From Anastrepha obliqua (taxonomy: Eukaryota > Arthropoda > Insecta > Diptera > Tephritidae): DNA of 64,000 nucleotides. Each line of letters opens with the position of its first letter. Position 1 is the first letter of the stretch. The notes beneath the pieces are model-generated. The model was given only the letters and a program-made list of their open reading frames with translations. It searched no databases and was not told where the DNA came from. Shown here in pieces: positions 35,093 to 46,477 of this stretch. The translations under genes were made by a program, and so were the position numbers. The DNA lies in NCBI RefSeq assembly GCF_027943255.1, contig NC_072896.1, forward strand, positions 68,714,501 through 68,778,500. The letters run 5' to 3'.

Positions 35093-35485
35093 TGGAGGTT
35101 GAATTAGTTTTAAAGGTGACACACAGATGGTCGCATGTTGCTCAACCTGTCAAAAAATACCTTAGAACGCTTGGCTGGGAAGTGTTACCCCACCCGCCGT
35201 ATAGTCCAGACATAGCTCCCTCCGATTATCATTTGTTCCGGCATATGAGTCTCGATTTGGCGGACCAGCGGTTCTCCTCGTACGAGGCTACCAAAATATG
35301 GGTTGAGTCATGGATAGCCAAGCAGCGGCCAGAATTTTGGAGAAACGGCATCCGGAAATTGCCCGAAAGATGGGCGAAAGTTGTAGCTAGCGATGGCCAA
35401 TACTTCGAATAAAATATTTTGTACCGTTTTTTCACAATAAAGCCCCACATCTTCGAAAAAAACCTTTAAAACTAATTCAACCTCC
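35093..35485 (+). mobile_element. 393-bp mariner derivative with only the 3' transposase
   Basis: TA-flanked element (35,091-35,092; 35,486-35,487) with about 25-bp inverted ends sharing GGAGGTTGAATTAGTTTTAA, then AGGT. Immediately inside the left end the sequence enters the transposase just after D2 (THRWSHVAQPVKKYLRTLG) and continues to the natural stop at 35,410-35,412 (VVASDGQYFE). D3 is in SPDIAPSDYHLF. About 70 percent of an intact mariner has been lost in one step, leaving a MITE-sized element that could have moved only with transposase from elsewhere. The reading frame to the stop is unbroken. Confidence 0.9.
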
Positions 35486-35915
35486 CTAGTAACATTTTAG
35501 ATTACTGAAATGAAAATTTGTTTTTCAAAAGAGGCAGCAAAAAATGTGAAGAATAATGTTTGGATATATGTATGTATCATATCTGACCCTGAATAAAGAA
35601 GGCTATTTGCTACTAAAACTTTGAGGAGTTTCGGAAGGAGGGAGGTTCAGCGTGACTGAAACTGGGAATTGACAATTTGAATTTGATTGCATTTTGGTAC
35701 AAATTAATATGTTAAAATGTGGCAAGTGAATACTGGCATAGAATCGGCAAGGCACAATTACTGTCATTGATGTCATTGTTTACATTTATAATATTGAAGT
35801 AATTGATGACTTTGTTTGTATGGGAAACCATTCACACTGGTAATGGCGTCAGCACTTAAGTCCAATGGATCATTCAAAATCCAACTATTCAACTAAGCGA
35901 TTGAGTAATAAGGTA

Positions 35916-36425
35916 AAGAGTGTTCAGATTAGATGTACTTTTCCCGAAAGGGGATTTTGACTAGATACATAATTTTTTTTAGCATCCATTGACATTTCAT
36001 CATGGAAAGACTTACGTCTAAAAACGTTTACAAATCGTACAATTCAATTAGAAAATCGACGCTCTATGAAAAGTGTTCATTGCACGCTCAGGCCAACTTA
36101 TGGTGTACACAACCGTTCAGCAATGAGACCCACTTTTATTTTAATGGCTATGTCAATATGCAAAATTGCCGTATTTGTGCTGCAGGGCAACCCGAAGTCA
36201 TTGCAAAACAGCCACTACATCTATTCAAAACAACTGTTCGGTGTGGTCTATGGGCTGAAGGAATCATCGGCCCATATTTCTTCAAAGATGAGGCTGGCTC
36301 CAATGTAACAGTGAATGACGAACATAAATGACTTTTTGATGCCCAAGATTCAAACCCGTGATCTCCACAGCATTTGGTTGCAATAAGATGGAATTACTTG
36401 CCAACTGTCAACTGAACCACAAAAG
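35916..36425 (+). mobile_element. DD41D mariner-like relic, internally deleted (copy C)
   Basis: A likely left end AAGAGTGTTCAGATTAGATG follows TA at 35,914-35,915. The coding part starts at 36,002 and reads, with frameshifts, an N-terminal piece, LRPTYGVHNRS, then at once ETHFYFNGYVNMQNCR. Residues between the second helix-turn-helix and D1 are therefore deleted, and D1 itself is asparagine (FSNETHF). GLWAEGIIGPYFF and NVTVNDEHK follow. A frameshift precedes SIWLQ-stop-DGITC, the D2 region, after which homology stops. No right end was found. Confidence 0.75.
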
Positions 36426-37067
36426 GTAAGCAGTCAGTAATTATCAATGTCATTGGTTATCTGCACTCTCATCTGTTCGGTGAAGGCTGATTCTTACCTA
36501 GATTTTCTGAGATTGAGAGCAACATGACTCTAGTCCCGCTACAAACACTCTGTGTCATGACACAGATAAATATTCAACAAATTCACTCGTACTGAGTTAA
36601 TTTCAATTACAGCTAGAGAAAGTACCATAACAGGTTGTAGCTAAGCAAAATATAGGTAGCAAAAGAAATTTGGTAATAACAGCAATATTCAAAGATTTGT
36701 TTAAAGAAATTTTACTAATATCTACATGGTCAACAAAATCTTAATTAATATCATAAAAATACGAAACTGTTTTTTGGAAAAATTAAATTTCATGTTTAAT
36801 GATTTGACAAGATGATATCGATTTTACAAATACAACAATTTTGTCGGCTATTGTCACGATTCAATAATAAAAGGTTGTGTAAAGTCTAACAACTGATTAC
36901 GAATGCTACTTATTAAATTGATGCAATTTTGAAGTAGGGAAAATTGGGGCATACGTTTATTCCCCTTCTAAAGAGGTAGTAAAAAATTACCATGGCCGGT
37001 GAAATACATTTAATTTTTGCACTAATTTTTTTCTTTTCGTTTCGTCTTTTTTAACAAACTCAAAGTA
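36426..37067. other. AT-rich stretch, no gene seen
   Basis: No coding or mobile-element signature recognised. Confidence 0.4.
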
Positions 37068-38005
37068 CAGCGTTTTTCAATAGGTGCACTTCAACTTTTT
37101 TCCGATAGGGAGGGCGAACAACGCAATATTTTTTATTTTTCGCTTGTCATTTGTAAACTTCATTAGTATACATTTCATCATGGAATGCTACACTCTTGAG
37201 CAACGATTGCAAATCGTGCAAATTTTTTATGAAAATAATCGTTCTGTTGCTGCTACTTTAAGAACATTACGGCCATTTTACGGTGAAGCTCACTTTTGGC
37301 TCAATGGCTTTGTCAACAAGCAAAATATGCGTTACTGGGCAGAAAGCAATCCACACGTGATTCATGAGGCACCGTTGCATCCCGAAAAAATCACTGTTTG
37401 GTGCGGTTTACATGCCGGCGGCGTAATTGGCCCATAATTTTTCGTTGACGAGAACGATCGCCACGTTACTGTGAATGGAAATCGATACCGCGACATGATA
37501 AACGATTATTTTTGGCCGCAATTGAATGGTATGGACTTAGACGACATGTGGTTTCAACAGGACGGGGTCACAAGCCACACAGCACACGCTACAATTGATT
37601 TGTTGAAGAGTAAGTTCGATGAGCGCATTATTTCCAGAAATGGACCGGTCGAATGGCCGCCGCGCTCGTGTGATTTGACGCCTCTAGACTATTTTCTTTG
37701 GGGTTATCTGAAGTCATTGGTCTACAGTAACAAGCCGGCGACGATTTGTGAGCTCAGAGCCAATATTGAACGCGAAATTGCTGGAATTTCGGCCGATTTA
37801 TGCAAAAGAGTGGTCGAAAATTGGGTTCAACGATTGGACTTCGTAAAACGTGCACGCGATGGTCATGCAAAAGAAATCGAATTTCATACTTAAATGTATA
37901 TGTTCAAACTCGATAATAAAAAAAAAAATTAGTTAAAAAAGTCAAACTGTTTGTATTTTATTCAAAAAAGTTAAAAAAATTGAAGCGCTCTTACTAAAAA
38001 CGCTA
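37068..38005 (+). mobile_element. DD41D mariner-like element, internally deleted (copy D)
   Basis: Element of about 938 bp following TA at 37,066-37,067. The left end CAGCGTTTTTCAATAGG-GC-CTTCAACTTTTTT is matched, with some changes, by the complement of 37,963-38,003 (AGCGTTTTTAGTAAGAGCGC, then TTCAATTTTTTT). The right boundary is uncertain by a few bases. Its transposase is described separately. The ends are related to but distinct from those of copies B, E and F. Confidence 0.85.
37180..37893 (+). pseudogene. DD41D transposase, in-frame deletion and one stop
   Basis: Starting at ATG 37,180, MECYTLEQRLQIVQIFYENN leads to TLRTLRPFYG and then directly to EAHFWLNGFVNKQNMRYWAE. The junction removes the second DNA-binding part and D1 itself (SDEAHF reduced to GEAHF) while keeping the reading frame. 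A single TAA at 37,435-37,437 replaces the tyrosine of GPYFF; beyond it the frame is open to the natural stop. D2 is in WFQQDGVTSHTAHAT and D3 in DLTPLDYFLWGYLKS (41 residues between, counted). The C terminus is ARDGHAKEIEFHT. With D1 missing it cannot cleave DNA, but if the stop were read through it would be a short DNA-binding plus partial catalytic protein. Confidence 0.85.
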
Positions 38006-38875
38006 ATCGCGGGCAATGGTTTCTAACACAGAATACAGCTTGGTTTTGTTATATTTAGTCTATTAAAGATTCAAACCAAGAATTAATAGTTATCGAAAAC
38101 ATAGGCATCTTTAATAAAATCTTCCCAGAATATTTTTAAGAAAATTGTAGTGTTTCGAAGGTTTTCCTTTATTGTACCTTAAGCATTTATAAAAAAAAGT
38201 ATTTAAAAATCTCGTTCGATTCTAATAATTCACTTAAAATATTATTTCAAGAAAAGTCTAAGCTATTAAAAATGGAGTACTTCAAGACATTTTTTTATAT
38301 TTATATAGTTACTCATACAATATTTCTCTAAAAATCATTGGCAAGTAAAACTATAATTTACTTAAACGATTACTTAAAATATTATTATTAATTTTATTAT
38401 TATTAAATTGCTCCCAAGATCACTAAAAACCTTGTAGGCCAGAATTATTAATAACAACCCACTTACGATTCTGTGGTCAAAAGACTCTAAGAGTGAGTGT
38501 TATGTTTTCTCACAGAAATAAGTGAGTTCAAAGTGCTTACTTGGATAAATATCAGCTCTTTAAAAATAGGCTTTTTCGATGTTGTCAGGGCAGCAACGGG
38601 CTGTACTCGCATCTGTGGATATATATTTTAAGCACTTATTAACAAATATTCAATTTGGATGGAAGAACTTACTGTTGAAACACATGGGCTAAAAGGCCCC
38701 GCACCTAACACATAGATGACACTAGTTTTATTCCATTCCCCTCGTTTAAGTTAGTTCTAACCTTAAAAATATATTTGCTAAAAATACAATATTTTATTCA
38801 TTACTTCGTGAGTTATTGGAAAATAATTTCGTATTTTAATTTAACACTGCTTCTTGATAGGGAAAAATACCATTC
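38006..38875. other. AT-rich stretch, no gene seen
   Basis: No recognisable genes or repeats. Confidence 0.4.
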
Positions 38876-38879
38876 ACGT

Positions 38880-39265
38880 AAATCAATGGCTTAAAAAAGT
38901 GTTATGATCCAATGATGCACAACGCTCCAATGATGCACAACGCAGTGGACGTCCAAATAAGGTAGCACCACAAAAAATCCACAAACTCGTTTTGAATGAT
39001 CGAAAAGTGAAGTTGCGTTAGTTAGCTGACATCGTAAATATATCAAAAGCAATTCTAATTGCTCCCACATCCACCGTATTCGCGGGATTTGGCCCCCAGC
39101 GACTATTGATTGTTCGCAGACCTAAAAAATGCGCACAAGTAAGATATTTCGCTGAAAATGAGGACTAGTTTGAGGCGAAAGATAAATCGGTCTACAAAAG
39201 TGGTATTAAAATGTTAAAAACGTTGCTAAATAAAATTTTTTGATGAAAAAATGTTTAAGTCAATA
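38880..39265 (+). mobile_element. Mariner (DD34D group) relic with internal deletion
   Basis: Plus-strand pieces: GRPNKVAPQKIHKLVLNDRKVKLR, a stop, LADIVNISK (N-terminal linker and helix-turn-helix 2; 38,944-39,050). Then in another frame comes the D3 neighbourhood, represented by LLLFADLKN (about 39,105-39,130), followed by YFAENED, a stop, FEAKDKSVYKSGIKML (39,150-39,215), the mariner C terminus. D1 and D2 are absent, so the middle was deleted. Inverted ends not found. GCTCCAATGATGCACAACG-type words are repeated in tandem at 38,910-38,942. Confidence 0.68.
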
Positions 39266-40725
39266 CAAAAAAGAATCGGAAAAACAGTGTTGACTGCTAA
39301 CTTTTCCATTTGAATTTCCATGCCTTTGAGTACTTTTTCTTTAGAATTTACTCTGAACATCGCGGATTTATTAAGTAGCTCAAGGTGGCTGACACAGGGT
39401 GAAAATAAGACATCTTAAACCACCGTTAATTACTGCTTCATGCGCTGCAGCGCGCTGTCGTAAAATTTTTCTGGGATTTTTTGATAGAGTAAGAGGAAGT
39501 TATGGAAATACTAAAAGTCTCTATAAAAACCAGGCACCAATCCTTTGATGAAATAATATCGCTTTGTGTAGTTTCGCCTTGGATTTTGATAAAAGATTAT
39601 AAACACTACGAAAAGAATATTTGGTGTTTGAGAAATAGTTTTTTTCAAATTGATGAATTTTTTTTCTTAGAAGAAATTTTTTTGACATTAATTTCATAAA
39701 CCCATTTTGTCAATTTGCGACCTCTTTATAAGTAATCAAGAGTAGCCGCGAATTCAAAAAAACTGAAACTGGTTCGAAAGAACTTTCGGTTACACGTTGT
39801 TCGCTGCTGTGAAAATGTAAAATCAATATTATTTGAAATTTCGTGACTTTTGTTCACAAAAATAGGTATAAAGTATTTTTTTATTTGCCATATTCAAATT
39901 ATATTTCCTTTTAAACTTTTTCGTTAAATTTTTACGAAAATATAGTTGAGTTTTAGCACAAAGCATATGAATCAAAGTTACATTTTTTCCTGCAAAATTG
40001 TGAATTTTTGATTTTTTTTCACAGTAATTTTCAAAACAAAAAAATTGTAAATATATATACTATAGTCTGCCTTTATTATGGGGAATTTTAAGATTCTCCT
40101 ACTGGTTCCTAAGATATGCGTGGCTAAGTGAAATTATAAATTTGTTTGAATTTGTGTTTTTTTATAACGGTAAATCACAAACATGTATCGAAAACTTGCC
40201 CATAAAAAATATTAACTTGATTTTCATAATCAGCGAGAAATTTCACATGGGAATTGGATCGCTAACCAAAAATTAGAATTCAAATAAATTATTGAAAATT
40301 TTCCTAAGTACATAAAAATTACTTTTCAAAATTGTACAATTGAAAAAAAAATATTTCTTAATACAATATTTTTCCTGCATTAGCAAATTTGGTTTTGTAG
40401 AAGCTTAGAAATTTGTTTTGTTTTTGATTTTGACAAGCAATTTTTTTTGTGTGACATAGTGGAGTTGTGGCCTGTATTGCCAGGCTAATTTTCAAATACA
40501 TAGTTACTCGTAAAGCAGTTTATCTCGAACTCATTGCAGATACGCCAGCACTTATTTCTACATTTATTGCTCAAAGTGCATGGCTTTAAGATTTTTCTAT
40601 ACTTACTATAAGGGAAAAGATAAACCTGTTGCCATTAACTTCGTTGTAAGTTTCAACCTTTAGCAACTAGTTTTTGAGCGGTCAGTAAAAATTTTTTGTG
40701 GGTAGGTCCCAGGTCACTATTATGA
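39266..40725. other. AT-rich stretch, no gene seen
   Basis: Poly(A)/poly(T) rich DNA. An open frame at 39,502-39,699 has no domain. It probably contains old repeats, but none could be classified. Confidence 0.4.
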
Positions 40726-40729
40726 TTAA

Positions 40730-41426
40730 GGTAGTAGTAGTCTGGTAACTTAAACGTTTTTTGAGGCCATGTTAGGGACATTTTTTAGAAGAGGAAATAA
40801 AATTCAATCGGTTTGATTTTCTGATATGTTATTAAAGGTATCAGAATGTGTACAAAAAAAATTTTTTTTTTTTTATGTTTTGATACTATTTTTGTACACT
40901 GCAGCAAGCGGCAAAAAAAAAACAGGCACAATGGCTGGCCGGCGTGATTTCGTCACTTGTGGCCATCTGAAACAGAAAAAACGAATTGCTTATTAATCAG
41001 TGTGCTTGCCGTTCTGATTTTGACAAAAAATAACAAAATGGCTGATTTCGTAAGAAAAGTGCCTTTTTTTAAAGTGAAAATCGGACTAAAAAATGGAAAG
41101 TTAAAGACGAAATAAATTAAATCTACTTCCCGCCAGAACTATTGATGTGTCGAAAATCATATCTAAATTTCAGCTAAATCCGTTAGATAGAAAATTTGTT
41201 TTCACGACGGCCATTCGGAAAAACGTTGTTTTGAGAAAAACGCGTTTAAAGTTTTAGCGGCTTACCGCGCGCAAGTACGAGCCGCTCTCATGTATGTGCT
41301 ATAATTTCGTCAATATTTCTAATTTCGGTCTAAAATTTGTACAGTATATTACCAATATATCGCACTTTCAAAATATGTAAAAAACCGAAATTCGAAATTT
41401 TCAAAATAAGTTACCAGACTACTACC
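40730..41426. mobile_element. TTAA-flanked non-autonomous element K1 (697 bp)
   Basis: TTAA at 40,726-40,729 and again at 41,427-41,430 flanks inverted ends. The right end, read inward, is GGTAGTAGTCTGGTAACTT; the left end is the same with one extra TAG unit. TTAA target duplications are known for piggyBac and Kolobok; ends starting with G after TTAA fit Kolobok better than the CCC-type piggyBac end. No transposase frame lies inside, so the element is MITE-like. Its ends match the consensus of K2 at 56,031-56,781. Confidence 0.82.
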
Positions 41427-41430
41427 TTAA

Positions 41431-42880
41431 GTCTGAAGCAACTCAACAACAGTTAAAGTGGCATACCATCTTTGCCGCCGGGAATTTCTACTTTCTCCCA
41501 CTCGGCGTCGCAGCACCCAGCAAAACCTCTTGGTTTTAAGTTAGCAAGTAGCCCTCAAAACTTCAAGTCGGAATGTTGAAAAAGGAAAGAATGTTTTAGG
41601 GCGTAAGCTCTTTAATTAGGCGAGTCGAATTTGAATGTAAAAAGTTGCAAACTCACAAAAATATATTTAATCCATATTCATCCTAACAGCGATTAAAAAC
41701 TAAATGAACTTTATTCAACATATTCAACTAAAGTTCTCAACTTATCCAACTAAACTTTTAACCTCGCTACCCTTTAAAATCACTGCTAAATTTCTTCTTC
41801 TCCACCACTTTAAGAAACCAATTTCAGCGACAACGCCAACTCAGCTAATTCTAATGGAAAATACGCCACAGTGCATTTTTGCCTGTAGTCATGACATCGC
41901 ACATTTCCGCAGCAACAAGCTGACACTTGCCGACAATCCAGTCAGTCCCAACCAGTCAGCCGGGCTGCCAGCCAGCCGATCCAACCAATCTTAACAGGCT
42001 CATTTTACCTTAACCTACTTGCGAGTATAAAGCAAGCAGCGGCTGGCTGGCTGTGCAATTGTAGCTGCAAGTGTTGCCAAATTAGTTGAAACAACTGCCG
42101 AAATGTATTCGCTGCAGCGTGAAATGCGCAAAACTCGGCGAAGGCAAACATTTTAAATGGGTTAATTGAAATGTAAAGTGAATAAATAGAATGGAATATT
42201 GTACAAGTGGAATAGCAAAGCGAGCGTGTGACAAACGCGGCGCGGTAGTGGTTTGAATAAAGCAATGAGGGCGAGTAATGTGACGCTTTTACAAATATAA
42301 ATATTCTCGTATATATATATATATATATATATAAGTGCCAGAAAATGATACCGAGAGTTGGGTAATTGAAAGAATTAGAGCTTTTCAGTGACAAGAGTAT
42401 ACCGAGTAAAAGATTTGAGTGTCATACGGGATGCTTGGGAGAAAAAGTTTGTAAAAATTTGCAATTCTACTGTGAGCAAACGAAAAAAGTATGGTAGCGT
42501 TTGCGATGGTTCAAATTTAGCGTTTGATTTTCTTGTAAATTTTTTAATGCATTTTTAATGTTATCAAGAATTGAGTCTGCCAACATTAAAGATAGGGAAA
42601 TGTGTTCCTATTGTTGAATGTTGTGCTATCAGATACACTAACTTTCATTATATATCCGCACTTGAGCCCAAGGGTCCTATCATTTTATTCACAAGACATC
42701 TATATAGGTATACCAGCATGAACGAATTGAGAGATACGGATATACATAAATGTATTGATGATAGGAATCGATTTAGTCATGTCTCTCCATCCGTCTGTCG
42801 GCGCGCACGAGCAAAATTTTATATTATATATTTCCAAAAACCATGAAAACATACGAGGATTTGTATTTGTAATATATTTT
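41431..42880. other. Stretch with no gene seen
   Basis: The portion 41,830-42,270 is more GC-rich and complex, rich in CAGC words, but open frames (41,704-41,994; 42,005-42,394 minus) show no domain. A TA microsatellite is at 42,309-42,333. Confidence 0.4.
42309..42333. repeat. TA dinucleotide microsatellite
   Basis: Pure TA run of about 12 units. It lacks the SINE body that accompanies the TA tails at 33 and 45 kb. Confidence 0.9.
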
Positions 42881-42894
42881 GCGCCTTTGCATGA

Positions 42895-43790
42895 GTAATG
42901 CAACCAAAGTTATTCACGGCAGAAGCATTTCAAAGCAAATGGTCGCCTGGTTTTTCGGAAAATTTGGTCATGTCGCAACTGTACCACTAAAAATACGCAA
43001 CCATTTATTTGCCACAAGCTTTCGGAAAATGAAGGAACACCAACCGCTGAAGACGAATCATCCAAAAACTGTTATTAGGATAGCTACGGGATGCCTCCAC
43101 CCTGCAATACCTTCACAAGAAGCTTTTGATCAAGGAGCACAGTAAAATGTTCACCAAACTATTCCTACATAGGGTTTACCGCAGTAATTATTCCTTCAGA
43201 CATTTGCTACAGCCAAATCTACCTTCTAGGCGAGTCAGGAGGCATCTTTTCGACTACACCATTGAGATGCAGGACAACGTACAGACAGTAAATATAAAGA
43301 CAGACAGTAACCGACATTGATTGAGAGACTCTCACCACTTTCCTAAGCTTCTGACTCCCGAATGCCGATATCGGAGACCAACCAGCACCCAATACAGATG
43401 AAGAGTTTCAGCTACTTCCAACCTGTCGAAACAGTACGTTTCCTTAGATGAGTCAGACTATGATGATGAGTGACTACACCGCACTGTCATGGCTTAGTGA
43501 ACTGATATAATGACAAGAGCAATCGTCCCTCACCAATACAATGCGAGCTCTCACGTATCGGCTCACATAAAAGAGTTTTTGAGCTCTCAAAAGTTCGGTA
43601 ATTCGCTGTACAGCTCTGATTTGGTACCTAATTATTTATCTTGGGCCCGCGAGGTCAATGTTTTTCAACGCCTGAAGAAGCTGTTGAGGCCTTTAAGTCG
43701 CTCGTTTTGGAGGCGGTCTGTTTTGAGTGATAAAAGTGCTTTGAAAATTGTGTTGACTTCCACACTTCCAAAGGAAGTGCTTTATTCAGT
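42895..43790 (+). mobile_element. Mariner (DD34D group) relic, split in two
   Basis: First half (42,895-43,000): NATKVIHGRSISKQMVAWFFG, then KFGHVATVPL, the block following D1 in a mariner subfamily whose residues read SKQMVACFFGKTGHVATVPL. Second half (43,510-43,790): PHQYNASSHVSAHIKEFLSS, the D2 block with D changed to Y, SSDLVPNYL for D3 (D to Y), and EEAVEAFKSLVLEA in a second frame. Between them lies a piece of a jockey-type reverse transcriptase. Neither catalytic residue survives. No inverted ends were found. Confidence 0.72.
43055..43330 (+). mobile_element. Jockey-superfamily LINE fragment
   Basis: Two overlapping frames together match the C-terminal region of jockey-like reverse transcriptases. 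IRIATGCLHPAIPSQEAFD (R-x-A-T-G-C motif) is followed by LLIKEHSKMFTKLFLHRVYR and SRRVRRHLFDYTIEMQDN. The piece lies between the halves of a mariner relic and is probably inserted there, but no target duplication was seen and 43,330-43,500 is unassigned. Confidence 0.65.
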
Positions 43791-43899
43791 ATTGTTCTTC
43801 GAGTTCCGTTGTGCAGCAAAGCGCCAAAGCAAAATTTGTTCACTCCGTTCTGGTCCCTGCGTTTGCTTTTAATTGCTGCCGCGTCAGGTTTTTTTCACA

Positions 43900-44645
43900 G
43901 CTTTTATTTCACTTTCGATACAACAGCGCCATGAGCCACCAGGTCTGCTTCGGATCCGGTAATCCTTAGGATTCCAGTCTAATGCTTGCCTGTTGATCTA
44001 CGTGCCTCCCTTGCGTAGCACATGGCCGAGCTACTTCCGCATGCGCTCTCTGATATCTTGCGCGATTGGTTGTTGTTGACATCGTCGGTGCAAGTCGACG
44101 TTGGATAACCATTTGTCTTGCCACCAAATGAGCAGGATGTATCTCAGGCTGCGGCTTACAAAAACTTGTAGCTTTTGGACAGTTTTTGCTGATAGACTAT
44201 ATTTTTCACTAGCGTAGATAAGGATAGACTTATTAAGTGAATTAAAGATTCAAAGTTTGGTATGCAGGCTGAATTGTTTGGATACCCACACTGGTTGGAA
44301 ACTAGCAAATGCATTTCTTGCTTTCTGCAGCCTTGTGGAAACATAAATTTTGCATCCGCATCTGCCACGAATTGGCTTCCAAGATATTGAAAGCCGCTCA
44401 CTTCGTCAATGCTGTTCTATCCAATATTGAAGGACACGTAATTCGCTTTCATTGCCAAATATTTGGTTTTCTTTACATTCACTTTGAGCCCAGCAGTGTT
44501 AGAGTGCCTTACAAAGATCGTTCGGTTTGCTTTGCATATTAGATCAGCGCTAAGAAAGCAATACTATATCGTCAGCAAAATCCATATTTTCAAGATGTTC
44601 TATTATGTGGATGTAAAATATAGAAGTCGTATTAACATTTGTTTA
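43900..44645 (-). mobile_element. Non-LTR reverse transcriptase fragment, RTE/Proto2-like
   Basis: Minus-strand RT C-terminal half. From 44,645 down: MDFADDIVLLS (intact F-A-D-D active-site box, about 44,555-44,586), KPNDLCKAL, an RT thumb around 44,400 (WIEQH, ERLSISWKP in changing frames), KSILIYASEKYSLSAKTVQKLQ, SLRYILLIWW and RERMRKWLGHVLRKGG. It ends with RQALDWNPKDYRIRSRPGGSW near 43,945. The RALDWNPQGKRxRGRP style of C terminus is widespread in RTE-like elements; the exact clade is uncertain. Several stops. Confidence 0.7.
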
Positions 44646-45380
44646 CGGCTGTTTGGTATGGACACTGTTTGAAATCGGTTAATAACCACGTCATATAACG
44701 CTGACTTTTCAAAACGAAAAAAACGCTATATATTTGTTATAAATTTTTCACATTTCTTTTAAATGATGAACCAAACCAAAAAACGACGCAGTTTAAAAAT
44801 TCAAAAAAAAAAACGTTTTGTCTCGCCTGATTTTAGGAAATGCGTGTAACTCAATAACGACTTAATAAAACTAATCCTAATTTGGGACACGTATTGTGCG
44901 CTACATATGTTAGATCTTAGTATAAGTACTTACATAAATATTATTAAGATCGGATAAAAACCATGCCCTATTTTTATATGTTAAGACAAAATTTCCAATT
45001 GTCTCTCTGATATTACAAGCTATAACTCGCGTTGTGTAAGAGTTTATCGGATACCTAAAACTAACAGTCAGCCGAAAATACAAATATTAAAATGTGCGCA
45101 GGAATATAAATTTCATCCTAAATTTCATCAAATTTAGGACTTTCTTACTTCGTTTTTTTATGTTTCTTATTTTCCCAATAAGTTTGGTTAGTTAGTGACT
45201 AAATATGTAAAATACTCTTAACGCCAATAAATTATTTCTGGTTTTTAGTGTAGTAAGAAAGTAGACAGTATAAATTCGGTTATATATATTTTGTTTTTTT
45301 TTGTCAAAAAATTGTTCACCAGATTTCGCTTTTTACGTTGGGACTAAACTGTGATTCATAAATATATATATATATACATA
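44646..45380. other. AT-rich stretch, no gene seen
   Basis: No coding signature. The text style (A/T runs with short complex patches) resembles old dispersed repeats at 26 and 30 kb, but no alignment could be established by eye. Confidence 0.35.
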
Positions 45381-45384
45381 TAAT

Positions 45385-45684
45385 ATTGGCACGCACAACC
45401 TTTTCGGGTGTTTGGCCGAGCTTTTCCTCCTATTTGTGGTTTGCGTCTTGATGTTGTTCCACAAATGGAGGGACCTACAGTTTTAAGCCGAACGGCAGAT
45501 ATTTTTATGAGGAGCTTTTTCATGGCAGAAATACACTCGGAGGTTTGCCATTGCCTGTCGAGGGGCAACCGCTATTAGAAAAAACTTTTTCGTAATTTTG
45601 CTTTCACCGAGTTTCGAACCGACGTTCTCTCTCTGAACTCCGAAAGGTAGTTACGCACCAACCCATTCGGCTACGGCGGCTGCT
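45385..45684 (-). mobile_element. tRNA-derived SINE, near full-length copy 4
   Basis: Same family and orientation as the 33-kb copy. Read from 45,684 down: A-box-like TAGCCGAATGGGTTGG, B-box-like CGGTTCGAAACTCGG (45,608-45,622), the shared body, then the 3' end at GTGCGTGCCAATATT running into a TA tail (45,361-45,384). Both near full-length copies therefore end in TA-rich tails. Differences from the 33-kb copy are scattered point changes and small deletions. Confidence 0.82.
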
Positions 45685-45699
45685 AGCCATTAATCATAA

Positions 45700-46475
45700 A
45701 AATAGAGGGCGTTTTTTCTGGCAGCGGAATATTGTTATGCGTTGGCAATAGTTGTTAATGACTCTTTGTTGCTTCCGGTTATTATTTTTACACTTTTTTC
45801 ACGCGTGCATGTACATATAATGCCATTTTTTACCTTCGTCGCCCAGCTTGCTTGTTTGCTTTATGAGTACTGATTCAATGATTTACACGCTAATCGAGCG
45901 TCGAGCCATACAGGAGAATTTTTTTATTAGTTTATAGTTTGAGCACATCATAGTTTCATTCCCCAGGCGCTGTTGTGACTTGCAAGCCAGCAAGCCTGCA
46001 TCATACATACATATGCGGCTTTTGTAATTTATGTAAATGTAAGAAAACAATTAAATGAGTTTAATTGATGGGCGAGCTTAGCAGTGATTTATAGAGCGAA
46101 CCCATTAAAAATCAAAAGGAATTAAGTTAGTAGTTTCACGAAATATAAAAGGAAAAAGGTTAAAATACAGCGCGTTGACATTGTGTGCTCAGGGAGGGGC
46201 TACTACAGATTACCTTTTCTATCACTTGAAAATGCTGGTGACATATGAACACTCAGTTTGGATATACAACCGGTTGAATAACTACAGCAGAGTCACCTGT
46301 TGACAAGTATTAACAATTTATTTGTCTCTTATTTAATTTCAACAATTTTTCTAAGAAAAAATGTTTTATTCCTCTACAAAATACATATAAACGCAAGCTT
46401 CTTACTTGCTGAAAAAAAAATTAAAAGCTTCCATCAAAATTTCTAAATTTTTAATCAGAATTAAAAAAAAAAAAT
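45700..46475. other. Stretch with no gene seen
   Basis: Moderately complex AT-rich sequence with no recognised coding or mobile signature. Confidence 0.4.
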
Positions 46476-46477
46476 AC

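Noticed and set aside
42005..42394. 129-codon minus-strand frame
   Set aside because: Runs across a TA microsatellite and has no domain.
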